Assembly (NCBI GenBank): GCA_038501785.1
Contig: JBAMJR010000137.1
Coordinates: 4,808,501 to 4,872,500, forward strand
DNA length: 64,000 nucleotides
Direction: 5' to 3'
From: Myoxocephalus aenaeus
Lineage: Eukaryota > Chordata > Actinopteri > Perciformes > Cottidae
Below are positions 11,441 to 22,023 of this stretch, one piece after another. A model generated the notes under the pieces. That model made no database searches. It saw only the letters and a list, made by a program, of their open reading frames with translations, and was not told the DNA's origin. The translations under genes were made by a program, and so were the position numbers. Position 1 is the stretch's first letter, and each line of letters begins with the position of its first letter.

Positions 11441-11894
11441 AGGAAACGTCTGGTGTTGTAGTTATTGACATGCAGACACAGTAAACAGTGTTTTACACAA
11501 CACACATTTACAGTTGACACGTTCTTTTGTCATGGGATTTAACCCTGTTTACTGTTCTGCTGTGTTTGTTCTTACCGTACACCTCTGATCTCATGCCTCT
11601 TAACCACTAGTCATCATTACTGCAAGAAAGAATGGGTTCTCAGATAACTGATTAAATACTTTTTAAATAATATTTTCATTTGCCCACATCAGAAACAGTT
11701 TCTCACTCAGCCCAAACTTGCAAGAAGACAAGAATAATAAAACACATGTTAAATCTTTGCAGAGGCAGTTCACAGAGAGATCCCCCTGGGCTGCTACACG
11801 AGCTGTATATGTTAATATATGAATAGTAAGTCCAAGATTAGCATATTTATATATTACGTCAATATAATGACTCCGATATCAGTTCTTCACTGTT
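11441..11894. other. intergenic, no gene seen
   Basis: Noncoding sequence downstream of saa with no recognised feature. Confidence 0.4.
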
Positions 11895-12640
11895 CAGTAT
11901 TTTTATTTTATTTGTTTATTTTACAGGGACAATGCACACCAATCACCAATCAACAGTAAAACTGTAAGTGAGCCAGATATTAGCCAGAGAGGCTAATTTT
12001 CATCTGCTGTCCCCGGCCAGAATTTTGAAGGCAGCCTAAAATTACAAAATTTAAAATAACATAATGAAACTAAGATTCATCGATAAACAGACAGTGACGT
12101 AAAGACACACACAACCAATTCACATATTAGCAAAAGAACAGTGTACCTATAGCACATATATAACACTGAGGCATATAACATACATCAACACTGCACAAGA
12201 CAAATTATATCTCCAGAGAAAAAAAGTAAAAGTAACTGAAAAGATGATTGAACAAACATAATGCAGCAGTAACATTGACATTGAATTGCACTGAGTAGTG
12301 ATAAACAACATAATTCAATGATGAACACGGACATTATATTAACTTTCTATGGCAAACCTCTGCTCAGACATATATTTAATGTTGTCAGACGGATGGGCTG
12401 TGTATCACTAATAAAGTTGACTACTATTCTTTTGTTGTGGTAACCTTAACCTTTCTGCAATGAAACATATAACGTATTCAAATGAATATTCCTCCTCTAC
12501 ACGTTTAGCATTCTTTACTTAATTGCCAGATCAAAAGTTATTGTTTTATTTTTTTGAAAATGTAAACTGATCACCAATTATTTGTTGGTGAAATAATCTT
12601 GCCTTTCAAAAAGGTTTAAGCCTGACTCTGATGCGTTGTG
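11895..12640 (-). repeat. dispersed teleost repeat, likely retroelement 3' part
   Basis: The start (TTTACAGGGACAATGCACAC, later GCCAGAGAGGCTAATTTTCA and CATCTGCTGTCCC) resembles a widespread fish repeat usually found at LINE 3' ends on the opposite strand. No coding part was recognised. The right border is approximate. Confidence 0.4.
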
Positions 12641-13599
12641 GATTTAATGTGTCAGATGTCATCCCTGTCCATCTGTGATCGTGTTACTGGAGGAGCTTAA
12701 TTCAGCTGTAATGTTCAGACATGGCCACTCGGGGGCAGTGCTGTCCTGTTGTCCACGACTTCAGCGGCTGAGGCGCTTCAGAGGGAACCTTCCTTGTGAT
12801 TCCACTTATAAGTTTACTTTAGTCAGACGATATTACATCTCAGCATGAAAAACCCAACACAGCCTAAGGCTCTATTGTAGTAGATGCAGTTTGTAACAGA
12901 GATAATGAATTTGAGTACAATGAACTGCTTTCTTTGGATTTACTTTCCTCAGAATAAGGAAATGTAATATCTCAGCATCACACATGGAATTCCATTCAAC
13001 CTCTCTTGTGAACAGAGCAATGTGAGCTGCATATCTCAGAGCCTGCTGCAGACACTAGAGGTGAGAATATTTGTTTTTATGTAACTTGTGAACTGATCCT
13101 TTTAATTAAAACAATCTTAGAGGACTTGTTTTACAAGAATTGTGACTGATGTAAACATATATTTAGATTCCTCAAATACTTTCAAAGGCCCTCGTGCGCA
13201 CACACAGGTGATATCAATTATTCTGATTGATTAGACTTCAGCTCAGTGGGAAGCGCCGCCGGGAATAACATAAAGTCACCAAACTCAACTTATAGAAATT
13301 ATAAAGAAAGATGTCCTTCCCACAACAGTTGTAGGCTACATTAACAACAACAATGTCTGTTTACATCAGCAAGTCTTGAGATTTGTTCTAATCAATTTCA
13401 TCAGAGAAAAAAACACCTGATGGACAATGACTGAGTTGGTGCTCAATAGGTAAAAAAAGTCCCACCTTTACAGCCCATTTTAAGATTTGGGCCAAGATGG
13501 TACAAGGAGGCGCCATGTGAATATAGGGTGTTTGTTCTTTGTATACCATGATTTAGTATTTTTTATTTATTTATATGGTAATGCATCAATAACGTTTTC
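12641..13599. other. no confident gene; possible splice donor at 13060
   Basis: Noncoding. A strong donor-like ACTAGAG|GTGAGA occurs at 13060/13061, which could end an alternative 5' exon, but no reading frame or promoter supports it. Confidence 0.3.
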
Positions 13600-14278
13600 T
13601 TACTCAGTAGTTAAGAGATGAGTCACTTCCGGCTGCTATATTTGCTTAGTGTAGTTCAAGTGGCGATATTGCTTCGTAAAAACCTCTCTTGTGTTCCATA
13701 CAGTGTGATATTTGATTTGATTATATGAACGAGGAATCTACAGTAGAAATGTATTTCACAAAGTGGTGTTGTAAAATAATTTGCGGATTTTCGAAAAGTT
13801 TGGCTCGTAGTTCGCACATGTGAGACGCACGAGCTCTTATTTAGTTCATATTAGCGAGCGACTTAAGCTAGCGAGCTAATCATCCAGTTGATGCTAACGT
13901 AACGTGTAAGCAGCGCGTGAGGAGACCAACTCAACGTACGAGGTAATTTATACCGTCTAGTACGTGTGGCAGAAATAAAAAGGATAACTGCGTGTTTAAG
14001 GTTGTTACACAGCCGGAATAGTCGCTGTGTGGGCGGTTTACTCTTGTGTCCACGCAACGTTCACGGACGAGCTGCTCGGGCGGGGTGGCTCTCGTGCCTT
14101 CACAGACCAGACAACTGCAGTGGGTTCGGTTTATGTTATACTCGTTCCGGGGCGGCGCTGTCAGGCTCCTTACGCTTTTTGTCGGTGAAACGCGCACTGA
14201 GTGACGCGAGACCTGCCAGCAGCATCCCTCACACATCCCCAAAGGAGGTGACTTGATCAGCATATGACATTCCACCAG
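13600..14278 (+). promoter_or_regulatory. CpG-rich promoter and candidate noncoding first exon
   Basis: CpG density rises sharply from about 13800 to 14280, against a CpG-poor background. The block ends in a consensus donor, TTCCACCAG|GTAAGATG, at 14278/14279. It has no long conserved ORF, as expected for a 5' UTR exon. The next confident gene downstream on this strand is apba2, whose mammalian counterpart has distant noncoding first exons, so it may be the apba2 start. The link is inference. Confidence 0.45.
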
Positions 14279-16395
14279 GTAAGATGTGTTCTTTATCGAT
14301 CATCGGGAAGCATCGATAGGCTAGCGAGGCTGTAGTAGTCGTCCTCCGAGGCATCCGGAGCAGCGGTGGATGGATGCTGATTTGCTCCGCCTGTGTGTGT
14401 GTGTGTGTGTGTGGATCTGTCCTCAGCATCAGCGTTAACAACAGGGCGGTGAGCTTTGACCGAAAACGTTTCTTGTTTTTGCAAAGTCTAGCATATAATT
14501 GAGGGTAAATGTTTTCACGGGCAACTCAAATGAAAAGATGGTGGTTGTTTGGACGATTGTACACGCATATTGCTACAATTATCGGTTATTCATCCATGCG
14601 CAGCTTAGTCTACGCCTAACATTATCGTGTGTAGTTATATGGCTATAGGCCTTTAGTGTGTCATGAGATGTGGAAGGTCATGCATTTTTAGCTTTACTTA
14701 TTAATGGTCCAATTATTTTCCTGCATCGTTTTATTAAACGGCACCTCGGGCATGTGGATGCTCCTCCGAGTTCTCTTCGTGGAAAAAGGCAAATTTAACC
14801 CTGATATTTACTTATTTTCTTTAATATATATGTACGCACCCTGTTACCTCATACTTTTCTCCCAATTAATGACACATTCAGTTCCTGCCATCCATGGTGC
14901 TGCTAGACACACGACTGAAGTTAAGAACTGTGTGAGGTATACATTTCACTATTGCACAAGTCCAACACATTTGCCTTTGCAGAAAATACAAGTTAGCTGT
15001 TTGAGATATAACCATTATGTAATGCTTGTAGGTATCTGAAGTATATATTTGGTGGTGGACTTTTGTGCCTGCTGTGTACCAATCTGTGCCAGTCCCGGCC
15101 ACAGGGGAGGGCAGTTGGGAGGCAGGCGTTGTGTCCGGCTGTTCATTGTTCAGGAGGAGCAGGGGATCGGCACACAAGGTCTGCTTTGCAATGTTATGTC
15201 TTGAGCTTTTATCCGCATCCAGTCATGCAGAATGCGTTTCAGTAGCCATCGTCCACTTGTATGATATCTTTGGGCTGCCTGATGTTTATAGTGCAAGTGT
15301 TGTTTGGTTGGTTTCTCTCACAATAGCAATGTTGCCCCTGGAGTCAACGCCACAGTGGAACATGTATTGTACATGTTAAGCTGCATTAGGTTAATAACAG
15401 TGGTTCAGGTTTTGGTTTGATACAGTAATATTATTGATTATTCATATTTGGATTTAATTTGACACTCCTGTTCTGCTAAAATAAAGTAAAAAGTAAACAT
15501 TTGGATTATAGGTAGCTGAGAATATAAAGACCCATTGCGCCATATTTATTGCACTTGTATACAAATAAAAAAAACGCCTTGCCAAAAACAATGACACAAT
15601 CACTCTCATTTTAGTTGTTATAATGTATCTTCTAATCTGAATGTGTGTATTGCCACTGAGTAGACCTGAGACATTTTGTGTGGGAACATTTCTGTAAAAC
15701 TCTGATGCAAACAATGTGGTTGAGAGTGGGACAGAATAAAGAAAGGACTTGTACCGTAGGGAGTAGAGAACAGATGGAAAGAGGGAGAGCAATGGCTTTG
15801 TCGCAGCTGAGGAAGAGCGTGATGCCCGGCACTATGGAGGAGAGTAAGGCATGGCCATTAGAGAAAGTGTGAGGTCCCTGGAGAGCCATGACATAAACCT
15901 CATGAGGCCTTGGGCCATGCACCCATGTTTGTGATGTTGAAAGTGGGGTTTTCATTTCATACCTTTCCTCTCGGTCCGTGCTCACTTTCTCTGCACTGTC
16001 TTCTCTTTCACACACTGTTTTGTCTCAGCATCTCCGTAGTCTAGGATACTGTATTTTTCTGTATAGCACCTGCACTGAAGGACAAACGCCCTTGCTGCAG
16101 CCTGCTGGGATCTTATTCATGCTGCAGCTGGAGGATACTAAATTGGACCCCGGGGGAGGAAATGGAATAGGACAACAACCTCCAGCCCTGCTGCACAAAT
16201 TATGAAAGATATTAACTGTTTGGAAAAGTGTGATTAAATCATTAGCCTATCAAGACAATTGATCTAAACACACTTGTTACGAGGTTTGGCTAAACAAAAA
16301 TAGTCCTTTTAGCTGCCTTCGCACTGTGGATGGCAGTGCCACAGGTGTATTATATGTGTAATATCTTCGTAAAAGCTTTGCTCTCTAACCTCATC
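14279..16395. other. noncoding, possible intron
   Basis: No coding exon recognised. A (TG)11 microsatellite lies at 14392-14413. Short ORFs here show no domain and no credible splice context. Confidence 0.4.
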
Positions 16396-16431
16396 AGCCC
16401 GCACGTACCCCTATAGGGGTACGTGCGGGCT
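16396..16431. repeat. perfect 36-bp palindrome
   Basis: Each 18-bp half is the exact reverse complement of the other, with TA/TA at the centre and a GC-rich arm (AGCCCGCACGTACCCCTA). It can form a cruciform or RNA hairpin without a loop. The surroundings are ordinary AT-rich DNA. Confidence 0.9.
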
Positions 16432-19160
16432 TCTACAGGTGTTCTACAGCTCATATGACCTTGATATGAATACCAGCCCCTATTGTCCTTGATCTCTAAA
16501 GAATCAGCAACTCCTTGCCTTTAAAAATAAAAAAATAAAAAAATATATATATTTTTTAATTTTCTGCATAAATTTGATCAAAAGTCAAGAATCTGATCAA
16601 AAAATTAGTCCTCGGTCGCTCCCCAAGTTTTTTGAATTGTATTTTTGGTGACTTCCCATCATGTCCCAAAGTAATACTGCACCTCTTTAGAAAGATTAAG
16701 ACCTAAATCATCCAAATATGCAATAATAATCACAATAAACACAAGCAATTACATTTTTTCAAGCCTTTCCAGTCCAAAATTCATGTTTTTTCGGTTCAGA
16801 AATAAAGAAATGAGCCTTTTTTACATAAATCTTCGCCGCACCATAATGAACGACTACTTGAAATGACCGTCTGCTTCCGCATGTGTCATCTGACGCGGTT
16901 TCAGATGCCTTTGAGGAACGACGAAACCGTAGGACCTCAAAACGCGGAGGAAAAAAAATATGAAATATAGCCGTTGCTTTCTCGCAGCTCACGACGTCAA
17001 TACTTTACACACAGTGATCCCACTACTACTGATAGATGCGCACAGTCTCTACGGTTACATACGTGGTACTCTTTTCGAAATCCGTCGTTGTTAGGGGTAC
17101 TAAATTAGCTAAATAGTGAAACGTTATAATCGCTCAGTCATATTGAGGAGCTTTACTTTATTACGTAATTATACAAATATAACGATCTTTTTTGTTAAAT
17201 GTAGTCCATCGTTTCTCTTCTAAAAAGGGTTTAGAGTACTTTAGCCGTTTCAATTTATTAAATCGGACCTGTGGTTGATGATTTAGGAGCGTTTGTGTAA
17301 AACTAAAAAGAACTTCCTCATTATCGAAAAATCGGGTGGGGGGGCTTCGTGGGCTCGGGCGGATGAGGCTAAGCTATGGATTTTACAAACTAAACGTTTA
17401 CGTTCTCTACTCTGTTCATAACATCGGTGTGGGTGGAGGTACTCTAACATACTATTTTGCCCTTCGGCAAAAACAAAAGATAATAAGACCCATAGATAGG
17501 TGGGTGTTGATTTTCATGTTGCGTCAACTGTTAGAAATTCAAAATGGCAATTGAAACAATGATTTATGATGAGTCTTTTGTGAGATAAGTGGCGCTGCTG
17601 TGTTGTTACAGACAACGGTACTGCTGTAGAAAAGCTTTGTGTGAGCAATTAGAGCGAGCAAATTGCTGTTCAACACAGGGTTTAGCATGAAGAGGATGGA
17701 CTGTGCACCACACTGTTGATGTGTGTTAACTAGCAAACAGACTGGCTGACGATTACAGATGACGGGGGCCAGGTATATATTACACCACATAGCTAGTCTA
17801 AGTTTAGTTTCAAAGTAATTTCTAATCAAAACAAAGGAACTGATGCTGTTTTGATAATGGTCTACTGTAGGGATGCATCTGATTCATATTGTTCTTACTG
17901 ATTAAAATGTTGATTGTTTTTAAGATTGTTAGTTTAATCCTTTAATTTATCAAATATCTGTACATTGTCAAAGAAGCCTATCACCATATCCCAGAGGCCA
18001 AGGAGCTTTTGTTAAAGTGCTTGTTTGATAACACAAACTACCAAAAGCCTTTGTTTAATTACAATGATTTTGGGTGCTGAAACAGCAAAGGAATGGCATG
18101 TATATGTCCATTGCTATGAAATGCTCCTCTATTCCAGTAAGCTCACCATGGCTGCTGTCATATTGTCCTCTGAGTTGTTCCATTATTCACCGGCTGTGGA
18201 GGATTTATCTCCAGATGACATCATCACTACAGTCAGTATCTCTGCAGCTGAGCTTCACAAACCAACACTGAGCTGTACAATATTATAGAAATCAGATGCA
18301 TATGAATCACATAATATGAATGTATATATATTTATTTATTGTAGCTGATGCGTTTGATTTACTTACATTTTTCTACAATTCTTTCTTGTACAAAGCGCTA
18401 ATATTCTTGTACAGGATTCTGTCAGAAATCCACCCGTTTGTTGATCACCCCGTCTCTGTTGTCTCAGATCTGGGTTCAGGTAGCGATAGAAAAAATATGA
18501 AAATTTTCGACTACTAAAATATCACATTTAAAAGATTGTGCAGCCTTGCCAGATATATTTGCTCTTTGAGTACTATTTGGCTTTATGTTGCTGTCAGCAA
18601 TATGAAGCCTAATTCAGAATATAACCGAGGCAAAAACTCTGTTATGGTCAGCTGGAGTGGTCAATGGCAAGAAAGAATGTAGAGCTGACCGAAGCATTTC
18701 ACCTCTACATGTACCAATTGAAAATATGCCGTACCTTTCAGTCCACACTGATTGTGTTTCATAAGGTTAGATAAAAAAGCCCTGTAACCGAATATATCTA
18801 CAGAGTTGGTCTTTGGCTCATCATCTTAAACTGCACAGCTTTGCTGCCGGTTCAGTTTGCACTGTAAGGACTTTAGTCTTCTGGGTTTCAGCTTGCCATC
18901 ATATATTGATTTAACTTTTCCTCAGAGTTTATAGACTAATCATAGTTCCCTGTTCATTAAAAGAATATGGTTTTCTGGTTTACTCGTGGGCTTTATTACA
19001 GCATCAACGCTTAGTCAGAGTTGAAAGTGACTCACCATCCCATATCCGATGAGGATGTTGCTCCTAAGATGTTTTCATAAAACATTTTCAATTTGACATT
19101 CACCTTCAAAGTTGACCATTGTTAGGCACCAATCAATCAATCGGCCATGACACAGACAGG
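16432..19160. other. noncoding; CpG-rich patch near 16840-17120
   Basis: No gene identified. From about 16840 to 17120 CpG is locally frequent, and a minus-strand ORF (16759-16992) has no recognised domain. It might be an old transposon end or an unrecognised regulatory island. Confidence 0.35.
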
Positions 19161-19168
19161 CCCCCCCC

Positions 19169-19209
<41 letters not shown>

Positions 19210-19212
19210 CCC
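19161..19212. repeat. poly-C plus (CA)n microsatellite
   Basis: Ten C residues, then about 19 CA units, then a C run. Confidence 0.95.
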
Positions 19213-19339
19213 ATGTTGTCGGTGTGGAAGTTCTTCAAAGTGAGTGAAGAAGATGTGGTAAATACTTGGTTGAAGAGATTGGGACAAAGATTCATTATCA
19301 AAGTGAGCGAGAAAATCTGATTTCTGTCACGTAAGGCCT

Positions 19340-19700
19340 TATTTTTGGATGAGGAAGCCCTAAAAATGTTAGCCTCAGTTAAAATACAGCCTCATTTTGA
19401 TTATGCCTGTATTACATGGTACAGTAGCACCCCCAGAGGGATTAAACTTCAAACCGCTCAAAATACACTAGTCAGTTTGGTATTGAAACCCATGTCTCAC
19501 TCACTTCCCAATTCAAGGAATTCAAATAGTTGACTGCAGAAAAAAAATAGGGTTGAAAGCAGCTGAAATTGAGACTTAATCATAAGATCTTGCAAGGTGA
19601 TGTGTCAAGGTATTTTGAGAATTATTTTATTCTAGTAAGGGACTTTCATATATATTTAACGGGGCAGAGCTACAGACATTGTGCCCTCAATGAATATGTA
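19340..19700 (+). pseudogene. degenerate LINE C-terminal fragment
   Basis: Two short forward segments look like the region after the RT domain of a fish LINE: SVKIQPHFDYACITWYSS with KLQTAQNTLVSLVL, then LNHKILQGDVSRYFENYFIL with VRDFH. They are separated by stops and a frame change, with no RT catalytic part. It is a short dead relic. Confidence 0.6.
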
Positions 19701-19869
19701 TTTCTCTGTGGTCTGGTATATATATTTTTGATATGTCAAATAAGTAAAATCAAAATTTGTCACAACTGAAACACAATTTGTTCCCATACATGCTGCTCAG
19801 AGTAATCAGAGACTGGCGTCTCTACCTCGCAGCGTCCTGCTTATGACGATATTACGATGCATTCAAGCT

Positions 19870-21600
19870 CTATTCAGTAAAAATAAGTAATCAGAATCAG
19901 AATCAGCTTTAATGGCCATATAAATTTGCAGATAAATGGAATTTGACTCCGGTTTCACTTGCTCTTCGTACTTTTTCCACACACAATATACAAGATAAAT
20001 ATAAAAAATATAAAAAGGACATTAAAGACAGTAGTAAACAACAAAAAAGTGCAGATAGTGCAGATGAAGAGTCTGATTAATTGTTCATCAGAGTGACGGC
20101 CAGTGGGAAGAAGCTGTTTCTGTGTCTGGTGGTTTTGGCGTACAGTGCTCTGTAGCGCCTACCAGAGGGGAGGAGTTGGAACAGCTTGTGTCCAGGGTGT
20201 GAGGGGTCTGTGGTGATCTTTACAGCCCGCTTCCTGACTCTGGAGGTGTGCAAGTCCAGGATGGAGGGCAGGCTGGAACCAATGGTTCTCTCTGCAGACC
20301 TGACGATCCGTTGGAGTCTGACTCTGTCCTGTTTGGTGGCCGATCCAAACCACACAGTGATGGAAGAGCAGAGGACAGACTGGATGATGGCGGTGTAGAA
20401 CAGGATCAGCAGCTCCTGGGGCAGGTTGAACTTCCTGAGCTGGCTCAGCCTCTGCTGAGCCTTTTTCCGGATGGTGTTGATGTTGGCAGTCCACTTCAGG
20501 TCCCGGGAGATTGTGGATCCCAGAAACTTGAAGGTCTCCACCGCAGAAACAGTGCTGTTGTGTATTGTGAGGGGGGGGGGGGGGTAGTGTTGGGGGGCTC
20601 CTCCTGAAGTCTACTGTCATCTCTACAGTCTTGGCCTTGTTCAGCTCCAGGTGGTTCTGACCACACCAGAGGACCAGCTGTTCAACCTCCCGTCTGTACG
20701 CAGACTCGTCCCCGTCGCTGATGAGGCCGATGACCGTTGTGTCGTCTGCGAACTTCAGGAGTTTAACAGATGGGTCCCCTGAGGTGCAGTCGTTGGTGTA
20801 GAGGGAGAAGAGCAGTGGAGAGAGCACACATCCCTGGGGGGCGCCAGTGCTTATAGTCCGGGTGCTGGATATGATTTTTCCCAGCCTCACCTGCTGCGTC
20901 CTGTCTGTCAGGAAGTTTGTGATCCACCGACAGGTGGGGGCTGGCACGGTGAGCTGGGAGAGTTTGGGTTGAAGAACCTCCGGGATGATGGTGTTGAATG
21001 CAGAGCTGAAGTCCACAAACAGAACCCTTGCATATCTCCCTGGGGAGTCGAGGTGTTGCAGAATATGGTGCAGTCCCATATTTACTGCATCATCCACCGA
21101 CCTGTTTGCACGGTAGGCAAACTGCAGGGGGTCCAGCAGGGGCCCCGTGATGTCCTTCAGATGGGTCAACACCAGCCTCTCAAAGGACTTCATGACCACA
21201 GACGTCAGGGCGACGGGTCTGTAGTCATTTAATCCTGTGATGGAGGATTTCTTGGGGACCGGGATGATCAAGGAGCGCTTGAAGCAGGAAGGGACTTCAC
21301 ACAGCTCCAGTGATCGGTTGAAGATCTCCGTGAAGATGGGGGCCAGCTGGTCAGCACAGACTTTCAGGCAGGAGGGGGACACACCGTCTGGGCCCGGAGC
21401 CTTCCTGATCTTCTGTCTCTGAAAGAGCCGACTCACATCCTCTTCGCAGATCCTCAGTGCCGGTAGGGGGTTGGATGGGAGAGGTGAGGCAGAGAGTGGA
21501 GCTGATTGTTCGATGATGGAGCAGTTGGGCGGGGTGGAAGTGGGCTTGTCTCTTGTGTTTGAGAGAGTGTTGCCGCAACTTGCTTAAGGTCCTGGAAGGT
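19870..21600 (-). mobile_element. LINE (L2-like), 5'-truncated, nearly intact RT
   Basis: A minus-strand non-LTR retrotransposon. Its 3' end is the tandem CTGATT-type tail seen on the + strand as AATCAGAATCAGAATCAG near 19890-19908. A short 3' UTR, the C-terminal domain and a full RT follow. The 5' end is lost in the linker near 21600. It is the best preserved retroelement in the window, so probably the youngest LINE here. Confidence 0.85.
20077..21436 (-). pseudogene. LINE ORF2 reverse transcriptase, one frameshift
   Basis: RT motifs in order: RKAPGPDGVSPSCLKV, IIPVPKKSSITGLNDYRPVA, LQFAYRANRSVDDAV, FVDFSSAFNTIIP, GAPQGCVLSPLLFSLYTNDC, the catalytic LLKFADDTTVIGL, and NHLELNKAKTVEM. The frame breaks at a run of about 13 C on the coding strand (G run at about 20571-20583). 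It continues in another frame with FKFLGSTISRDLKW and a C-terminal domain ending RHRNSFFPLAVTLMNN. RT catalytic residues are present. The endonuclease is missing through 5' truncation. Upstream linker sequence is in a third frame. Confidence 0.85.
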
Positions 21601-21621
21601 AATATGTGACCACACATTAAG

Positions 21622-21780
21622 GCAGGGGTAGCCAACACTGTGCCTGCGGGCACCTGGTCGCCCGCAAGGCATGTTCTAAAAATAGAACAAGTAAACAAAA
21701 ATCCATTAAAAGATTTGAAAATGACAATATTTAATATAACATTTAAAAACAAAATAAAAATTCTGTATATATGAACTCTG
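21622..21780. repeat. hAT-like repeat end
   Basis: Begins CAGGGGTAGCCAACACTGTG with GC-rich GCGGGCACC words, resembling the start of nonautonomous hAT elements. The matching far end and a target duplication were not found, so it may be a fragment. Confidence 0.4.
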
Positions 21781-21832
21781 ACTATTTCTGAAGTCAATGT
21801 TCAATATTGTGCGCATGTCAAACCAGCATCTT

Positions 21833-21928
21833 CAGTGTTTCCCCTCCCGTTATATCAGGGGGCCTCCGGCCTGTACTTTAAGGTTCTCTTTCCTATAGAA
21901 CAGGTCTACACCTTGTTCTGACTAAACG
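21833..21928 (+). repeat. dispersed repeat, copy 1
   Basis: Starts CAGTGTTTCCCCT and includes AAGGTTCTCTTTC then TATAGAACAGGTCTACACCT. The same words in the same order recur at 41370-41540, so this is a dispersed element; hAT-type is likely from the CAGTG start. Confidence 0.7.
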
Positions 21929-21930
21929 GC

Positions 21931-21979
21931 CGTGTGCGCGTGCGTGTGTGCGCGTGCGTGTGTGCGCGTGCGTGTGTGC

Positions 21980-22022
<43 letters not shown>
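21931..22022. repeat. (GT)n with GTGTGCGCGTGCGT units
   Basis: Three imperfect GTGTGTGCGCGTGC-like units, then a pure (GT)n run. Alternating purine-pyrimidine tracts of this kind can adopt Z-DNA. Confidence 0.95.

Positions 22023-22023
<1 letters not shown>

Noticed and set aside
14704..15379. Hydrophobic ORFs of 104-111 codons after the CpG block
   Set aside because: No domain recognised, no splice context, and not the length or composition of a conserved exon; treated as chance.
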